Virus record (IMG/VR): IMGVR_UViG_3300030044_000021
Span: 1-63,405 of that record
Reading direction: 5' to 3' (one strand)
DNA length: 63,405 nucleotides
DNA from: a virus
The notes below the pieces were generated by a model, which had not been told where the DNA came from, did not search any database, and was given only the letters and a program-made list of their open reading frames with translations. Shown piece by piece: positions 38,401-45,929 of this stretch. The translations under genes were made by a program, and so were the position numbers. Each line of letters opens with the position of its first letter. Positions within the stretch are counted from its first letter, which is position 1.

Positions 38401-41150
38401 CCTCTTATGCGGTTAATTCCCACAATTTCAATGCTTACGATAAGGATTACGCACCAACCGGTAACTTCGCCACTTCCTTTGGTCCAAATTTTGTTTTCAA
38501 TAACTACAGAGTTTTGATGCAAGCCAAGAAAACTTTGAGTAGCACTACCCAACAAAGCTCTATCTTGTATAGGTCCGTTCCATGGGGCACAACGGGTCAA
38601 GAAATTATAGTCAGCTATATTTTCAATGGTGCCGCAAGTTCTATTACCAATTCTGTCACTATAACAAATACTGTAAATATTACGATTACTGTCCCACCCG
38701 CCACTACGGCTACAGCAGTTGCAGCATATGTAACCACTAATTTGCCCACATATATTACGGCTACTGTTGTTGACGATGGTTCTGGAGGAACACCGGGAGC
38801 AGGTATCATCACGGCTAACGCAAGTGCTCAGCTCCTCGATGGCATGAATTGGCTTTTGTATAGCAATTTAATCAATAATACTACTGTTGTCGATGGAACC
38901 ACTTCTACTGGTAGCAACATTTTAACTGACATATCTCCAACCAATGGAATTAGGCCTGGTGCCGCAGTATCCGGTGCTGGCATTTCAGGCGGCACAACAG
39001 TAGTGAGTGTTAATGGGCCTGCTGTTACTATTTCTCCAGCTGCTACTGGTAACAATACTCAAACTACACTAACGTTTGTGAATACCGGCTCACCTCAGTT
39101 TGTATTGAAGAATCCGCTTTCTTTGCCGACAGATGTGGGATACGCTTTCAATAATGGCGAAACTATCATGTTCTCGCCTACTACCATAGATCAAGTATAT
39201 CAATTTGTGAATGTTCTTCCCGTAAGCGGAATAACAACGACGAGCCTTATCAATACAGCCAATAGAGATTCCGAACTAGAAATATCCTCTGATACCTTCG
39301 GTTCTGGTGGATACGTAGATGTTGTTGGAGGTGCTGCAAATGGATATACTTTCCCTGTTATCAACGGCGCTTTAAATATAGATAATACTTACGCAGCGAT
39401 ATCGGCATCCATCATTCCTTCTGGTTATGTGCTAAGCGACCAATGGTTTAGGTTACAAGCTACGTACACACAACAAAAAGACACTTTGTTTGGCAACAAT
39501 ACTGATGTAACAATTCTACCTAATACGCCATCTGCTGGATTTAGTCAAATTTCTTTGTCTGGAATAAACTCAACTCAGAGATACTTTGGACAGCCCCGTG
39601 TGATTAGTGGATTGACAGGACTTACATTCAGGGTAGAAAATCAGGGGAATTTAGTTTGTTTTAGCTATGTAGGTTCTACTAGTAGTCCTCAGTTTTTGAC
39701 AGTTCCAGTCAATTTTAATAGTACAAATGGAGACATTTTTAATGTAGCCTTGGTTCCTGGAACTAATGATTCTAAATACACTATTTTACTGGGCAGTACT
39801 GTTTTTAGCGGCTTATCGATCGGCGAATTGGTTACGATAGATATGCCATCATCAGCTCCTAACAGCGGTACTTTTATTGTAACTGGGGTTAGTTCCAATA
39901 TATTACAGGTAACCAACCCTAATGCCGTGGCTACGGGAGCTGAAATGGTAACTGCTGGGGTTACTTTTCAGGCTTCTACTGGTGTTATGGAAGGTGATAC
40001 GGTAGTAGTAGCTGGCCCGTTCTCAGGACCTAATCAGGGATCTTACAGAGTTATAAGAACGTTCAATGATAGTTTCTGGATTCAAAATGCCGACGCTTTA
40101 GAAGAAGAAGTCGTATTGAGTTCCGGATCTCTTACTTTTTATGAATATGAAGATACTGTAGTAGGGGACGATTTGGTCATATCTGGCACGGCTTTTGATG
40201 GTCAACAATACACTTTCACGGTGACCACGGCGAGTGCTACTGAAGGGGCTACTTACACAAACAATAGTCAGACTTTTGTGGTAACTAATACCATCGCGGG
40301 CGCCAATACGTTGGTGACTGCGGGTACTGGAACTCCAACGAATACGGGTACTTTGACAAAAACTAGCGGTACCGGAGATGCAACCATTACTTTTACTGCT
40401 TTTACAAGTTCCATAGGCACTTCCAATGCTGGGACTTATCCGGTCACCCAACTAATCGATGAAAATAACATCATTGTCAAAGGTGTCCTAACAGCTGCCA
40501 GCACGGTAAATCTTACTGGCTTGTTATCGTCCTTCTATATCGAAGAAGGCGTTCCCTACTCTGGTTACAAGCATACCTATCTAGTAGCGCCACAACCTGG
40601 ATCACCTGCTTTAAACGAGATTCTTTTTGATACAGTTGCTCAATACGAAAAGATAAATCAGGCTGCCGGAGTAGTAGTAACCTCTCTAGACAAGCTAAAC
40701 TTCCCGACTACGGTTAGCCAGGGATTGGATGGATATAAGTATAATACTGGACTCATTCAGGAAGCCAATAGAATTTTATATGGAGATCCTACAGATCCTT
40801 TGACATTTCCCGGAGTAGTCGCTGCCGGAACTGATGTGTTTGTGAGAGAGCCTTTAGCGCTGGTAGTTAATCTGGCTTTGGAAGTGAGACTTCAAACTGG
40901 GGCTCCATTCTCATCCATTTCACAACAAGTTAGAAATAACGTGGCTGCTTTGATAAGCTCAAATCCCGTTGGGCAATCCATAGCGATATCAAATATAATA
41001 GCTGTATGCACTACGATACCTGGGGTTATAAGTGTTGCAATTTCTAGTCCACTTTATAATGAGAACAACGATTTGATCGTAGTACAGCCTAGTGAACAAA
41101 CTTTTATTTTGGACCCAAGCCAGAATATTTCAGTCTCTTTGATTACGTAA
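35427..41150 (+). CDS. giant baseplate J-like wedge protein
   Basis: 1907 residues; gpJ and gp6 relatives are usually 300-700. The N-terminal about 100 residues (LETVALAVSRSSGDVFQTIL, then GNSLQAIAAEFGITPTI) and the C-terminal about 150 (PFSSISQQVRNNVAALISS, then QSIAISNIIAVCTTIPGV) are baseplate-J-like. Between them lie more than 1500 residues of Ser/Thr/Val/Gly-rich beta modules, probably Ig-like or receptor-facing decorations. It would form the wedge hub of the contractile baseplate. It lies between the LysM-gp25 gene and a second J-like gene. Confidence 0.75.
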   Translation: MATTPTLPQPQSYDAILGAMLATFASKTGIPSVSVGSASLSLLETVALAVSRSSGDVFQTILNASIDYATGNSLQAIAAEFGITPTIEQPATGFVNVTDSSFLKVSTSVYPGAAAVNQGSVIVYAGSNVGFPATGSIYVGRGTNDSEGPLPYTSIVPIGNYFQFNLSSPTQKFHNVNESIILSQGGNRIVGVNTVVIAPSNGLQPDTQYSVTQQGVILDGEVTVNNVPITALVPGANGNVSPSAISTFSSAPFNGAVVTNSLATSGGKDPETADQLRTQIKLVLSSIGLGTATAIKNSLIGASSTEESATIASDSLITNADGSSTVFINTGSSLPYEAKTAGVAIEHIIDSAIGGEDYFQLATGGTQAPVAKAFLQSTDASPFAVLGGYVLAVTVGGVTTQHTFLTSDFQAPGAATAYEICASINADFNLNYEATTAGSGAYVVIRAIAESNEEIQIATPDPSTLTDANNFLGFPTTLNETLRLYKNSTLLSEDGNTASVFSQPQGLWSNSIANGDTLIVSVDGTAPITYTILDTDFIATGLYTTVSPSNSLASWAEVFNNKITGVTATVVGTEIELSSNLGKNNRAQVTIGSGSTLVTKSMFGGSQALSSHGAAADYTLDRNTAQIQLATPLVAGDNLVAGSTNTKGTIESSSFAGSSVTLASEGYIWLSIDEPVTFIPSGASPGGLLSVTANTGAHTVSYTSSIANSFSNVNPGDYLIVWSLELDAPNRLEGRVHSISTTTLTNDTLTVLVTAAEAAAVVPQTNVLYKAGFVIVRTSYVPQKFNVPAGTLTLDAIAAYLQLQTDSLNFSVYAEQFLLIGTNTLNTDGSVTVVTFDNVGGQLGFTVAQTSTSSYPIIAHQDTASAYLPAFFHSKITSDTVAYPPDTSLTTFTSQISVAGREPDEIVTFLNPYGGIDDEQPDNEVVQETVIAGTSISITYDPDVRRLRTNDRYFLSNPLSFGNNDSLVAIIDNNPVNNTFQVPLYRRALTNTSYAVNSHNFNAYDKDYAPTGNFATSFGPNFVFNNYRVLMQAKKTLSSTTQQSSILYRSVPWGTTGQEIIVSYIFNGAASSITNSVTITNTVNITITVPPATTATAVAAYVTTNLPTYITATVVDDGSGGTPGAGIITANASAQLLDGMNWLLYSNLINNTTVVDGTTSTGSNILTDISPTNGIRPGAAVSGAGISGGTTVVSVNGPAVTISPAATGNNTQTTLTFVNTGSPQFVLKNPLSLPTDVGYAFNNGETIMFSPTTIDQVYQFVNVLPVSGITTTSLINTANRDSELEISSDTFGSGGYVDVVGGAANGYTFPVINGALNIDNTYAAISASIIPSGYVLSDQWFRLQATYTQQKDTLFGNNTDVTILPNTPSAGFSQISLSGINSTQRYFGQPRVISGLTGLTFRVENQGNLVCFSYVGSTSSPQFLTVPVNFNSTNGDIFNVALVPGTNDSKYTILLGSTVFSGLSIGELVTIDMPSSAPNSGTFIVTGVSSNILQVTNPNAVATGAEMVTAGVTFQASTGVMEGDTVVVAGPFSGPNQGSYRVIRTFNDSFWIQNADALEEEVVLSSGSLTFYEYEDTVVGDDLVISGTAFDGQQYTFTVTTASATEGATYTNNSQTFVVTNTIAGANTLVTAGTGTPTNTGTLTKTSGTGDATITFTAFTSSIGTSNAGTYPVTQLIDENNIIVKGVLTAASTVNLTGLLSSFYIEEGVPYSGYKHTYLVAPQPGSPALNEILFDTVAQYEKINQAAGVVVTSLDKLNFPTTVSQGLDGYKYNTGLIQEANRILYGDPTDPLTFPGVVAAGTDVFVREPLALVVNLALEVRLQTGAPFSSISQQVRNNVAALISSNPVGQSIAISNIIAVCTTIPGVISVAISSPLYNENNDLIVVQPSEQTFILDPSQNISVSLIT

Positions 41151-41160
41151 AGGGATATAT

Positions 41161-43104
41161 ATGGCAATAGCAACACAACAGTCCGAATATGAAAGACTTC
41201 GCAGTTATCTAAATCCTGCCATCCATGGGAAAAATACTGATGCTGTCTTAAATTCTATTGCAAGTTCTACCAGTTATTTGGTCAATTCAGTTTACGCCGT
41301 AAATCAAAACCTTTTCATTACTACCGCTTCCGCTCAATATCTCGATCTTTTGTTGGCCCAATACGGAATAACTCGCCCGCCCAGCCTTGGTTTGGGTGAC
41401 GATGTGTTCAGAGAAATTGGTCTTCAAGTCAAGAATCGTAAGCAAGTTAGGGATCTTATAAATAATCTTCTCGACATCATTTTTGGAGATGAATTCTGTA
41501 AGGCAACCGATTCTTGTACGATGATTGAGCCATACAATCTCCAGGATGGCGATACGTTAATTGTGAATTTTGATGGTGGTAAAACGGTTACTATTCCTTT
41601 TCAGGCCGCAAGCTTCACAAATATAAATAGCGCCAAAGCTATCGAGGTTGCCGATGCTATCGTTGCTTATTTGACTAGCCAAAATCTAACTGGGCTGGCC
41701 ACAATAAAAAATGATGGTTCTGGTAATTATGTAGAACTTGTAAGTAATACCATAGGACCCAGATCCTCTGTTACCGTATTGGGTGGTAGCGCCCAAAACG
41801 TACTGATCTTCCCCTCCCCAGCAGCAGCCGGTGGAAATGCCTCAACCCAATGGACCCTTAGCGTACAATCCGCTGGTAAAATTAGATTTACTTGGTCTGG
41901 CGGAGCAAATCCAAACTTAGGCAAATTAATACCAAACGATTATGTCAACATTTATGGAGGAGGATTCTCTTCTTCTTCTAATGTGGGCACTTATACGGTG
42001 ACAGATTCTCAAGGTGGAGTGATCGGCAGTTCTTACTTTGAAGTCTACAATCCTTTGGGAACCACGGGAATTGTGACTCAAGGAAGTAATACGGCAGTCC
42101 TATTCTTTAGTCCAATCAAGAGAACTATCCAAAGTAACGGGTATTACGCGGCTCTATATCAAACTACTACCAACGTAATTCACATATTCTTGCCGGCTAC
42201 CACGACAGTTATTAGACGGGGAAGAGCTGGATCAGCTCACCTACACGATCCACCCAGTGGAACGTATGGTTTCAACTCTCAACCTAATTCAGGTGATCAA
42301 TTTGCCGTAACATCGCTTATAACATTAGTTGCTGGAACGAACTTTGTTATTGGGGCGACGATACCACAAACGGTCGCCAATATGGCAGCAGCTATAAACG
42401 CCACGAACACCGGTCTAGTTGGATTGACGAACGTTGTAAATGGTGTTGACACTGTTTATATCCAAAATAACGCCTTGTCAAATACGCTCACAGTTTCTTA
42501 CACCGGCATAGCTGGCATAACGGCTAGCGGTCCTTTAGGGTCCAATATTTCACTGGAGCCCAACCAGCCTGGTCCTTATGTTTACGACACAACTCAATCT
42601 TTCACGGTTGGTGCTGAACATTCTACGATTGAGCAAGATTTCAATGCTTCCACTGGAGATCTCATCCAAGTAGAAAATAGCGTGGGATTCCCCAATAGCC
42701 CTGGTTACGTGGTATTTGATTACGGCGGACCTACTCAAGAAATCGCTAGCTATATAGTAGTTCCTTCAAGTACAACTATACTTTTAAGTCCGGTAAATAA
42801 CTTGCAATTTGATCACCCCGCAGGACAAGAAATAAGACTAGTGTCTAAAAAAGCACCCGTTAGTCTGGCTCTAAATGGGACGGATTACGAGTTCTTCCTC
42901 ACCAATGTAGCTGATGGCAGAGTTTATGCACAAGATTTGATACGCCAAATAACCGCAGCTGGTATCTCGATTGTGTTTACCATTTTGTACCCCAATGATA
43001 TTGGCACGGGAAAAGCTGGGACACAGTATTCGGAAATAGCCTATCTGTACGGCGCAGATCCTGTAGCCGGGAACAATTTGATTTGGCCACAATTTAGTAC
43101 GTAA
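41161..43104 (+). CDS. baseplate protein with J-like N-terminus
   Basis: 647 residues. N-terminus YERLRSYLNPAIHGKNTDAV and ITTASAQYLDLLLAQYGITR echo the J-like opening of the upstream protein, so it may be a second wedge protein. A beta-rich middle follows. The C-terminus RQITAAGISIVFTILYPNDI is also wedge-like. The precise role is not clear; position directly after gpJ suggests a gpI- or gp7-like partner. Confidence 0.55.
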   Translation: MAIATQQSEYERLRSYLNPAIHGKNTDAVLNSIASSTSYLVNSVYAVNQNLFITTASAQYLDLLLAQYGITRPPSLGLGDDVFREIGLQVKNRKQVRDLINNLLDIIFGDEFCKATDSCTMIEPYNLQDGDTLIVNFDGGKTVTIPFQAASFTNINSAKAIEVADAIVAYLTSQNLTGLATIKNDGSGNYVELVSNTIGPRSSVTVLGGSAQNVLIFPSPAAAGGNASTQWTLSVQSAGKIRFTWSGGANPNLGKLIPNDYVNIYGGGFSSSSNVGTYTVTDSQGGVIGSSYFEVYNPLGTTGIVTQGSNTAVLFFSPIKRTIQSNGYYAALYQTTTNVIHIFLPATTTVIRRGRAGSAHLHDPPSGTYGFNSQPNSGDQFAVTSLITLVAGTNFVIGATIPQTVANMAAAINATNTGLVGLTNVVNGVDTVYIQNNALSNTLTVSYTGIAGITASGPLGSNISLEPNQPGPYVYDTTQSFTVGAEHSTIEQDFNASTGDLIQVENSVGFPNSPGYVVFDYGGPTQEIASYIVVPSSTTILLSPVNNLQFDHPAGQEIRLVSKKAPVSLALNGTDYEFFLTNVADGRVYAQDLIRQITAAGISIVFTILYPNDIGTGKAGTQYSEIAYLYGADPVAGNNLIWPQFST

Positions 43105-43115
43105 AGGGATTTAAT

Positions 43116-43541
43116 ATGGCAGCGCCAGTAACGATAACAGGGGCATTAATCACCATTTATTGGAATAATGCTTTATATAAAGAAGTAGCCGACGTTTCTT
43201 TTACCATATCGTATGGGGAGGAAGAGATTTGGGGTATCGATAGTCCGTATCCTCAAGAAATTGCCGGTGGTAAAATCTCAGTTAGCGGAAATATTCGCGG
43301 CTTTCGTTTAAAGATGAGTGGTGGCCTTCAAGGTAAAACTCTACGCCCCCTTTTTACTGATGTGTCAGCTGCACCTTACGTCAGTTTAAGAGTCACCGAT
43401 CGTAGCACGGCAGAAGATATCGTATTTATTCCACAGTGCAAGGTTACTTCTGAAGATCATACCGTTCCTACAAAGGGGACTTATCGCCTTAACTTTTCAT
43501 TTAAGGGCATCGTTCCGTATTTTGCACTAGACCGTTCTTAA
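43116..43541 (+). CDS. tail tube-like or baseplate-junction protein (141 residues)
   Basis: Beta-rich: GALITIYWNNALYKEVADVS, then GGKISVSGNIRGFRLKMSGG and CKVTSEDHTVPTKGTYRLNF. The pattern of a symmetric beta-sandwich with a conserved Gly-rich hairpin resembles tube and tube-initiator proteins. The call is tentative. It is the last plus-strand gene of the baseplate run; its stop abuts that of the minus-strand gene 43542-43916. Confidence 0.45.
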   Translation: MAAPVTITGALITIYWNNALYKEVADVSFTISYGEEEIWGIDSPYPQEIAGGKISVSGNIRGFRLKMSGGLQGKTLRPLFTDVSAAPYVSLRVTDRSTAEDIVFIPQCKVTSEDHTVPTKGTYRLNFSFKGIVPYFALDRS

Positions 43542-43916
43542 TTATTGAATTTCACTATTTTCTCTTTTATAATATTCTAGAGATTTAGTCAATTCTTTGT
43601 CCATATTTTCATTTCTAATAGATTCCACATCTATAATAGCAAATCCAGGTTTGATAGCTTTTTTCAACCCTTCGTTTGGACCAACATTAAGTAGCTCAAA
43701 TTCTACAACGGTCTTGATATGTTTTTCAGTAGCCCAAACCATTTCCTTTTTTATTTTTTTCTTTAAAGAATTTTTCAAAGTTTCATAGTCCTTCTCAGAA
43801 AAATAAACATGACACGGATACACGACTGTTTTGCTATTATTAACTGCTCCTAGTTTAACTAGCAGATCGTCCGGATACATAGCAAGCATTTTTTTAGTTA
43901 ATTTAACGACTTTCAT
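43542..43916 (-). CDS. hypothetical protein (124 residues)
   Basis: MKVVKLTKKMLAMYPDDLLV, then CHVYFSEKDYETLKNSLKKK, basic and helical, ending EYYKRENSEIQ. Follows the lytic transglycosylase with a 14-base overlap, so it may serve lysis, for example as a regulator or chaperone; no sequence evidence supports a specific role. No transmembrane segment was seen, so it is not a holin or spanin. Confidence 0.6.
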   Translation of the reverse strand: MKVVKLTKKMLAMYPDDLLVKLGAVNNSKTVVYPCHVYFSEKDYETLKNSLKKKIKKEMVWATEKHIKTVVEFELLNVGPNEGLKKAIKPGFAIIDVESIRNENMDKELTKSLEYYKRENSEIQ

Positions 43917-44370
43917 AGCTTAACTCCATTTTGTCAATAAAATAATTCGTGTTGTTACTATCTAGTACGTGTTGCAGACGTTTGTCAAGCTTTTGTTTTA
44001 CGAGATTGATGTATTTATGATTCGCAGCAAAACCAGGACGTTTCTTGCTTTCAATAAACGAACCTGCGTTATAGGCCGCAACTGCTTTATATACATTTCC
44101 GCTATAACGATCTAGTTGATATTTTAAATATAGAGCGGCGTACTTTGCTCCAATCATAGGATTTCTAAGTTCCATAGATTTTCCTTTAAAACCTAAAAAT
44201 CTAGCTGTGTCTTCTTTAACTTGGCACACCCCATACGATGGGCTACCATTGTCGTATTCTGCGAAATCTAATGAAAAATCTTTGGATTCGTGTGCACAAA
44301 TTGCATAAAGTAGTGTTGTTGATACATGAGCTGCCTTTGCTGCCGCTGCCATAATGGATAAATAGGTCAT
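43903..44370 (-). CDS. lytic transglycosylase (SLT-type), candidate endolysin
   Basis: 155 residues, a single SLT domain. Catalytic E28 lies in ICAHESKDFS. Motif SPSYGVCQVK (43-52) and AVAAYNAGS (near 96-104) are the conserved lysozyme-like fold elements. It cuts peptidoglycan between MurNAc and GlcNAc. It lacks a signal peptide, so it would need a holin, unless it acts as a virion-associated enzyme. Promoter at 44389-44417 and an AGGAGG site. Transcribed opposite to the late genes around it. Confidence 0.85.
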   Translation of the reverse strand: MTYLSIMAAAAKAAHVSTTLLYAICAHESKDFSLDFAEYDNGSPSYGVCQVKEDTARFLGFKGKSMELRNPMIGAKYAALYLKYQLDRYSGNVYKAVAAYNAGSFIESKKRPGFAANHKYINLVKQKLDKRLQHVLDSNNTNYFIDKMELSYESR

Positions 44371-44388
44371 ATGTATCCTCCTATAACC

Positions 44389-44417
44389 AGACTACCAAGC
44401 TTCTAGCAAAAAGTCAA
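44389..44417 (-). promoter_or_regulatory. sigma70-type promoter for the lytic transglycosylase
   Basis: TTGACT (44417-44412), 17-base spacer, TAGTCT (44394-44389) on the minus strand. The AGGAGG ribosome site lies at 44382-44377, close to the predicted start, so the leader is very short. Confidence 0.7.
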
Positions 44418-44428
44418 CAAAAAAGCGC

Positions 44429-44436
44429 AATCTTTA
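44429..44436 (+). promoter_or_regulatory. late-type AATCTTTA element
   Basis: AATCTTTA with the ATG of the 44442 gene 5 bases later and no ribosome site between them. It suggests a leaderless late transcript. Confidence 0.5.
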
Positions 44437-44441
44437 CAGAT

Positions 44442-45194
44442 ATGGATATTATAGATGATTTTAAGAGCTATATTGACGGTAATGGACTAAATTCGCCCCA
44501 GCCCGGATCTTGGGCATCAAATCAAAGTGGGTCAGATAATGGTACAATGTATACCTCTGAGATGTATATTATTCTTAAGAAAAATGGTCAACTTACTGTA
44601 TCAGACGAACTTAGCTTTGAACATATGATAGATAGGTGTATTGGGCCTGAAGGTTTGCTCAATCGTGTTCCTGTAGGTCAAAATGACGGTCAAGACGGTC
44701 CAGATAATATTTTAGCGGTACTTAATGGTTGCATTGAATTAAAAAATACCGATATCCCCAGAACACTATTTTGGGCTTGCATAAAATACCTAGGTTTTTT
44801 GAATAATGTGAATCCTGGAACGAAGACTTTGCAAAGTTTTCTTGTTAGACAGCCGCAGTTGGTGGCTGCTATGGTATCTGCAGCTTTCCCATCATTGCTA
44901 AATCCTTTTCACTGGTTGATTAGAATCCTGTCTTTTCCAGTTTACTTTGTAGCTGCAGGTTCTATTGCCATTTCTTGCATAGGAACTCCTACTGGAGATA
45001 CCGATTCTAGACGTTTAGCATGGCATTTGCAAAACAACACTAAGAAAACTAGCTTTATGTGTTTGTTAGCTTCTTTGATATGGCTTCGCAGACTGGCTAA
45101 GGATTACCCCAATAAGATGAACGATGTGGCTGCGATCTACTACAATCCTAAAGGATTGGACCAAAATCCGTATTCGAAGTGGTGGGTGACTTAA
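44442..45194 (+). CDS. hypothetical protein with hydrophobic segment (250 residues)
   Basis: Features include MDIIDDFKSYIDGNGLNSPQ, YTSEMYIILKKNGQLTV and NDGQDGPDNILAVLNGC. The residues about 160-185 (HWLIRILSFPVYFVAAGSI) are hydrophobic. The layout suggests an alpha/alpha-barrel-like hydrolase, but I recognise no family. It follows the AATCTTTA element without a ribosome site. Confidence 0.5.
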   Translation: MDIIDDFKSYIDGNGLNSPQPGSWASNQSGSDNGTMYTSEMYIILKKNGQLTVSDELSFEHMIDRCIGPEGLLNRVPVGQNDGQDGPDNILAVLNGCIELKNTDIPRTLFWACIKYLGFLNNVNPGTKTLQSFLVRQPQLVAAMVSAAFPSLLNPFHWLIRILSFPVYFVAAGSIAISCIGTPTGDTDSRRLAWHLQNNTKKTSFMCLLASLIWLRRLAKDYPNKMNDVAAIYYNPKGLDQNPYSKWWVT

Positions 45195-45409
45195 CGCTCC
45201 CTAGTTTCTCTTTTGGTCTCAACACGATCTACGTTTAAAGGGCAGGAATCTAGATCTTCTTGGGATTGAGGAACCCTGATTTGGTAGTCCTGACCTACAA
45301 AAAGGTCTCCGTTTCTCAATAATATCCAGATCTCTTTGCCCGATTTTTGGGCTATAGTTCCACATTGTCCTGTTCCACAAATAACAACTTGGCCTTCTAC
45401 AAATTCCAT
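45191..45409 (-). CDS. hypothetical protein (72 residues)
   Basis: MEFVEGQVVICGTGQCGTIA, then WILLRNGDLFVGQDYQIRV; a small beta-barrel (KOW/SH3-like) style and a charged tail, VDRVETKRETRER. Converges with the 44442 gene and overlaps the stop of the zinc-ribbon gene. Possibly an RNA- or protein-binding module. Confidence 0.55.
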   Translation of the reverse strand: MEFVEGQVVICGTGQCGTIAQKSGKEIWILLRNGDLFVGQDYQIRVPQSQEDLDSCPLNVDRVETKRETRER

Positions 45410-45801
45410 TATTTACTTTCTTCTTTCTTTATGATCCCACGAACACTCGGAGTGTATTTCTTGCTTTTGGTACGATTTGTGCAACCATTACATTTACGAT
45501 AATAATAGGTTTCATTTATTTTATTAAATAGAAAAATCTCCAACAAACCGGTTCTACACTGGTGGCAACGCCACTCTTCTTTCATTTTATCAAGAATCTC
45601 TTGTCCCTCATTTTTCCTTTCGGAATAATGTTCTTCTATGATTTCACGTACTTGATCATAACGATCTAGATCTATGCGAGCTAATAGTTTACGAAGGCGA
45701 CTATTTTCACGCTTAAGTGCTTGATTTTCCTTAACAAATCTCTGTTCCCTACTAATTTCACCAGTACGGTCCTTGGATTTCCCCACTGTGGAATACCTCA
45801 T
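45409..45801 (-). CDS. coiled-coil zinc-ribbon protein, possible regulator
   Basis: 130 residues. A helical, basic N-terminus (RFVKENQALKRENSRLRKLL) looks like a leucine-zipper-type coil. WRCHQCRTG and RKCNGC, about 25 residues apart, form a four-cysteine zinc ribbon with a basic loop (NRTKSKKYTPS). This arrangement is common in transcription factors. It has a leaderless early-type promoter and sits beside two oppositely oriented AATCTTTA elements, so a role in late gene control is an attractive hypothesis. Confidence 0.6.
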   Translation of the reverse strand: MRYSTVGKSKDRTGEISREQRFVKENQALKRENSRLRKLLARIDLDRYDQVREIIEEHYSERKNEGQEILDKMKEEWRCHQCRTGLLEIFLFNKINETYYYRKCNGCTNRTKSKKYTPSVRGIIKKEESK

Positions 45802-45807
45802 GTCTTG

Positions 45808-45837
45808 ACTCTATCATAGGTAAAGATTGGAAGTCAA
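45808..45837 (-). promoter_or_regulatory. promoter for the zinc-ribbon gene (leaderless), with embedded AATCTTTA
   Basis: TTGACT (45837-45832), 18-base spacer, TAGAGT (45813-45808) on the minus strand. The ATG (45801) follows after 6 bases. The spacer contains AATCTTTA at 45828-45821. Confidence 0.6.
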
Positions 45838-45838
45838 G

Positions 45839-45864
45839 TGATATAAAACAAATAGGAATCTTTA
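45839..45864 (+). promoter_or_regulatory. TGATATAA plus late-type AATCTTTA element
   Basis: TGATATAA at 45839-45846 and AATCTTTA at 45857-45864, upstream of the tail-fibre gene at 45930. The intervening leader has no strong ribosome site. Confidence 0.45.
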
Positions 45865-45929
45865 CCTTAGAGTGTATCCTAGAGGGCTAGTATGTCTTTT
45901 CTAATAAACTTACATAAGTTGGTGAAATA

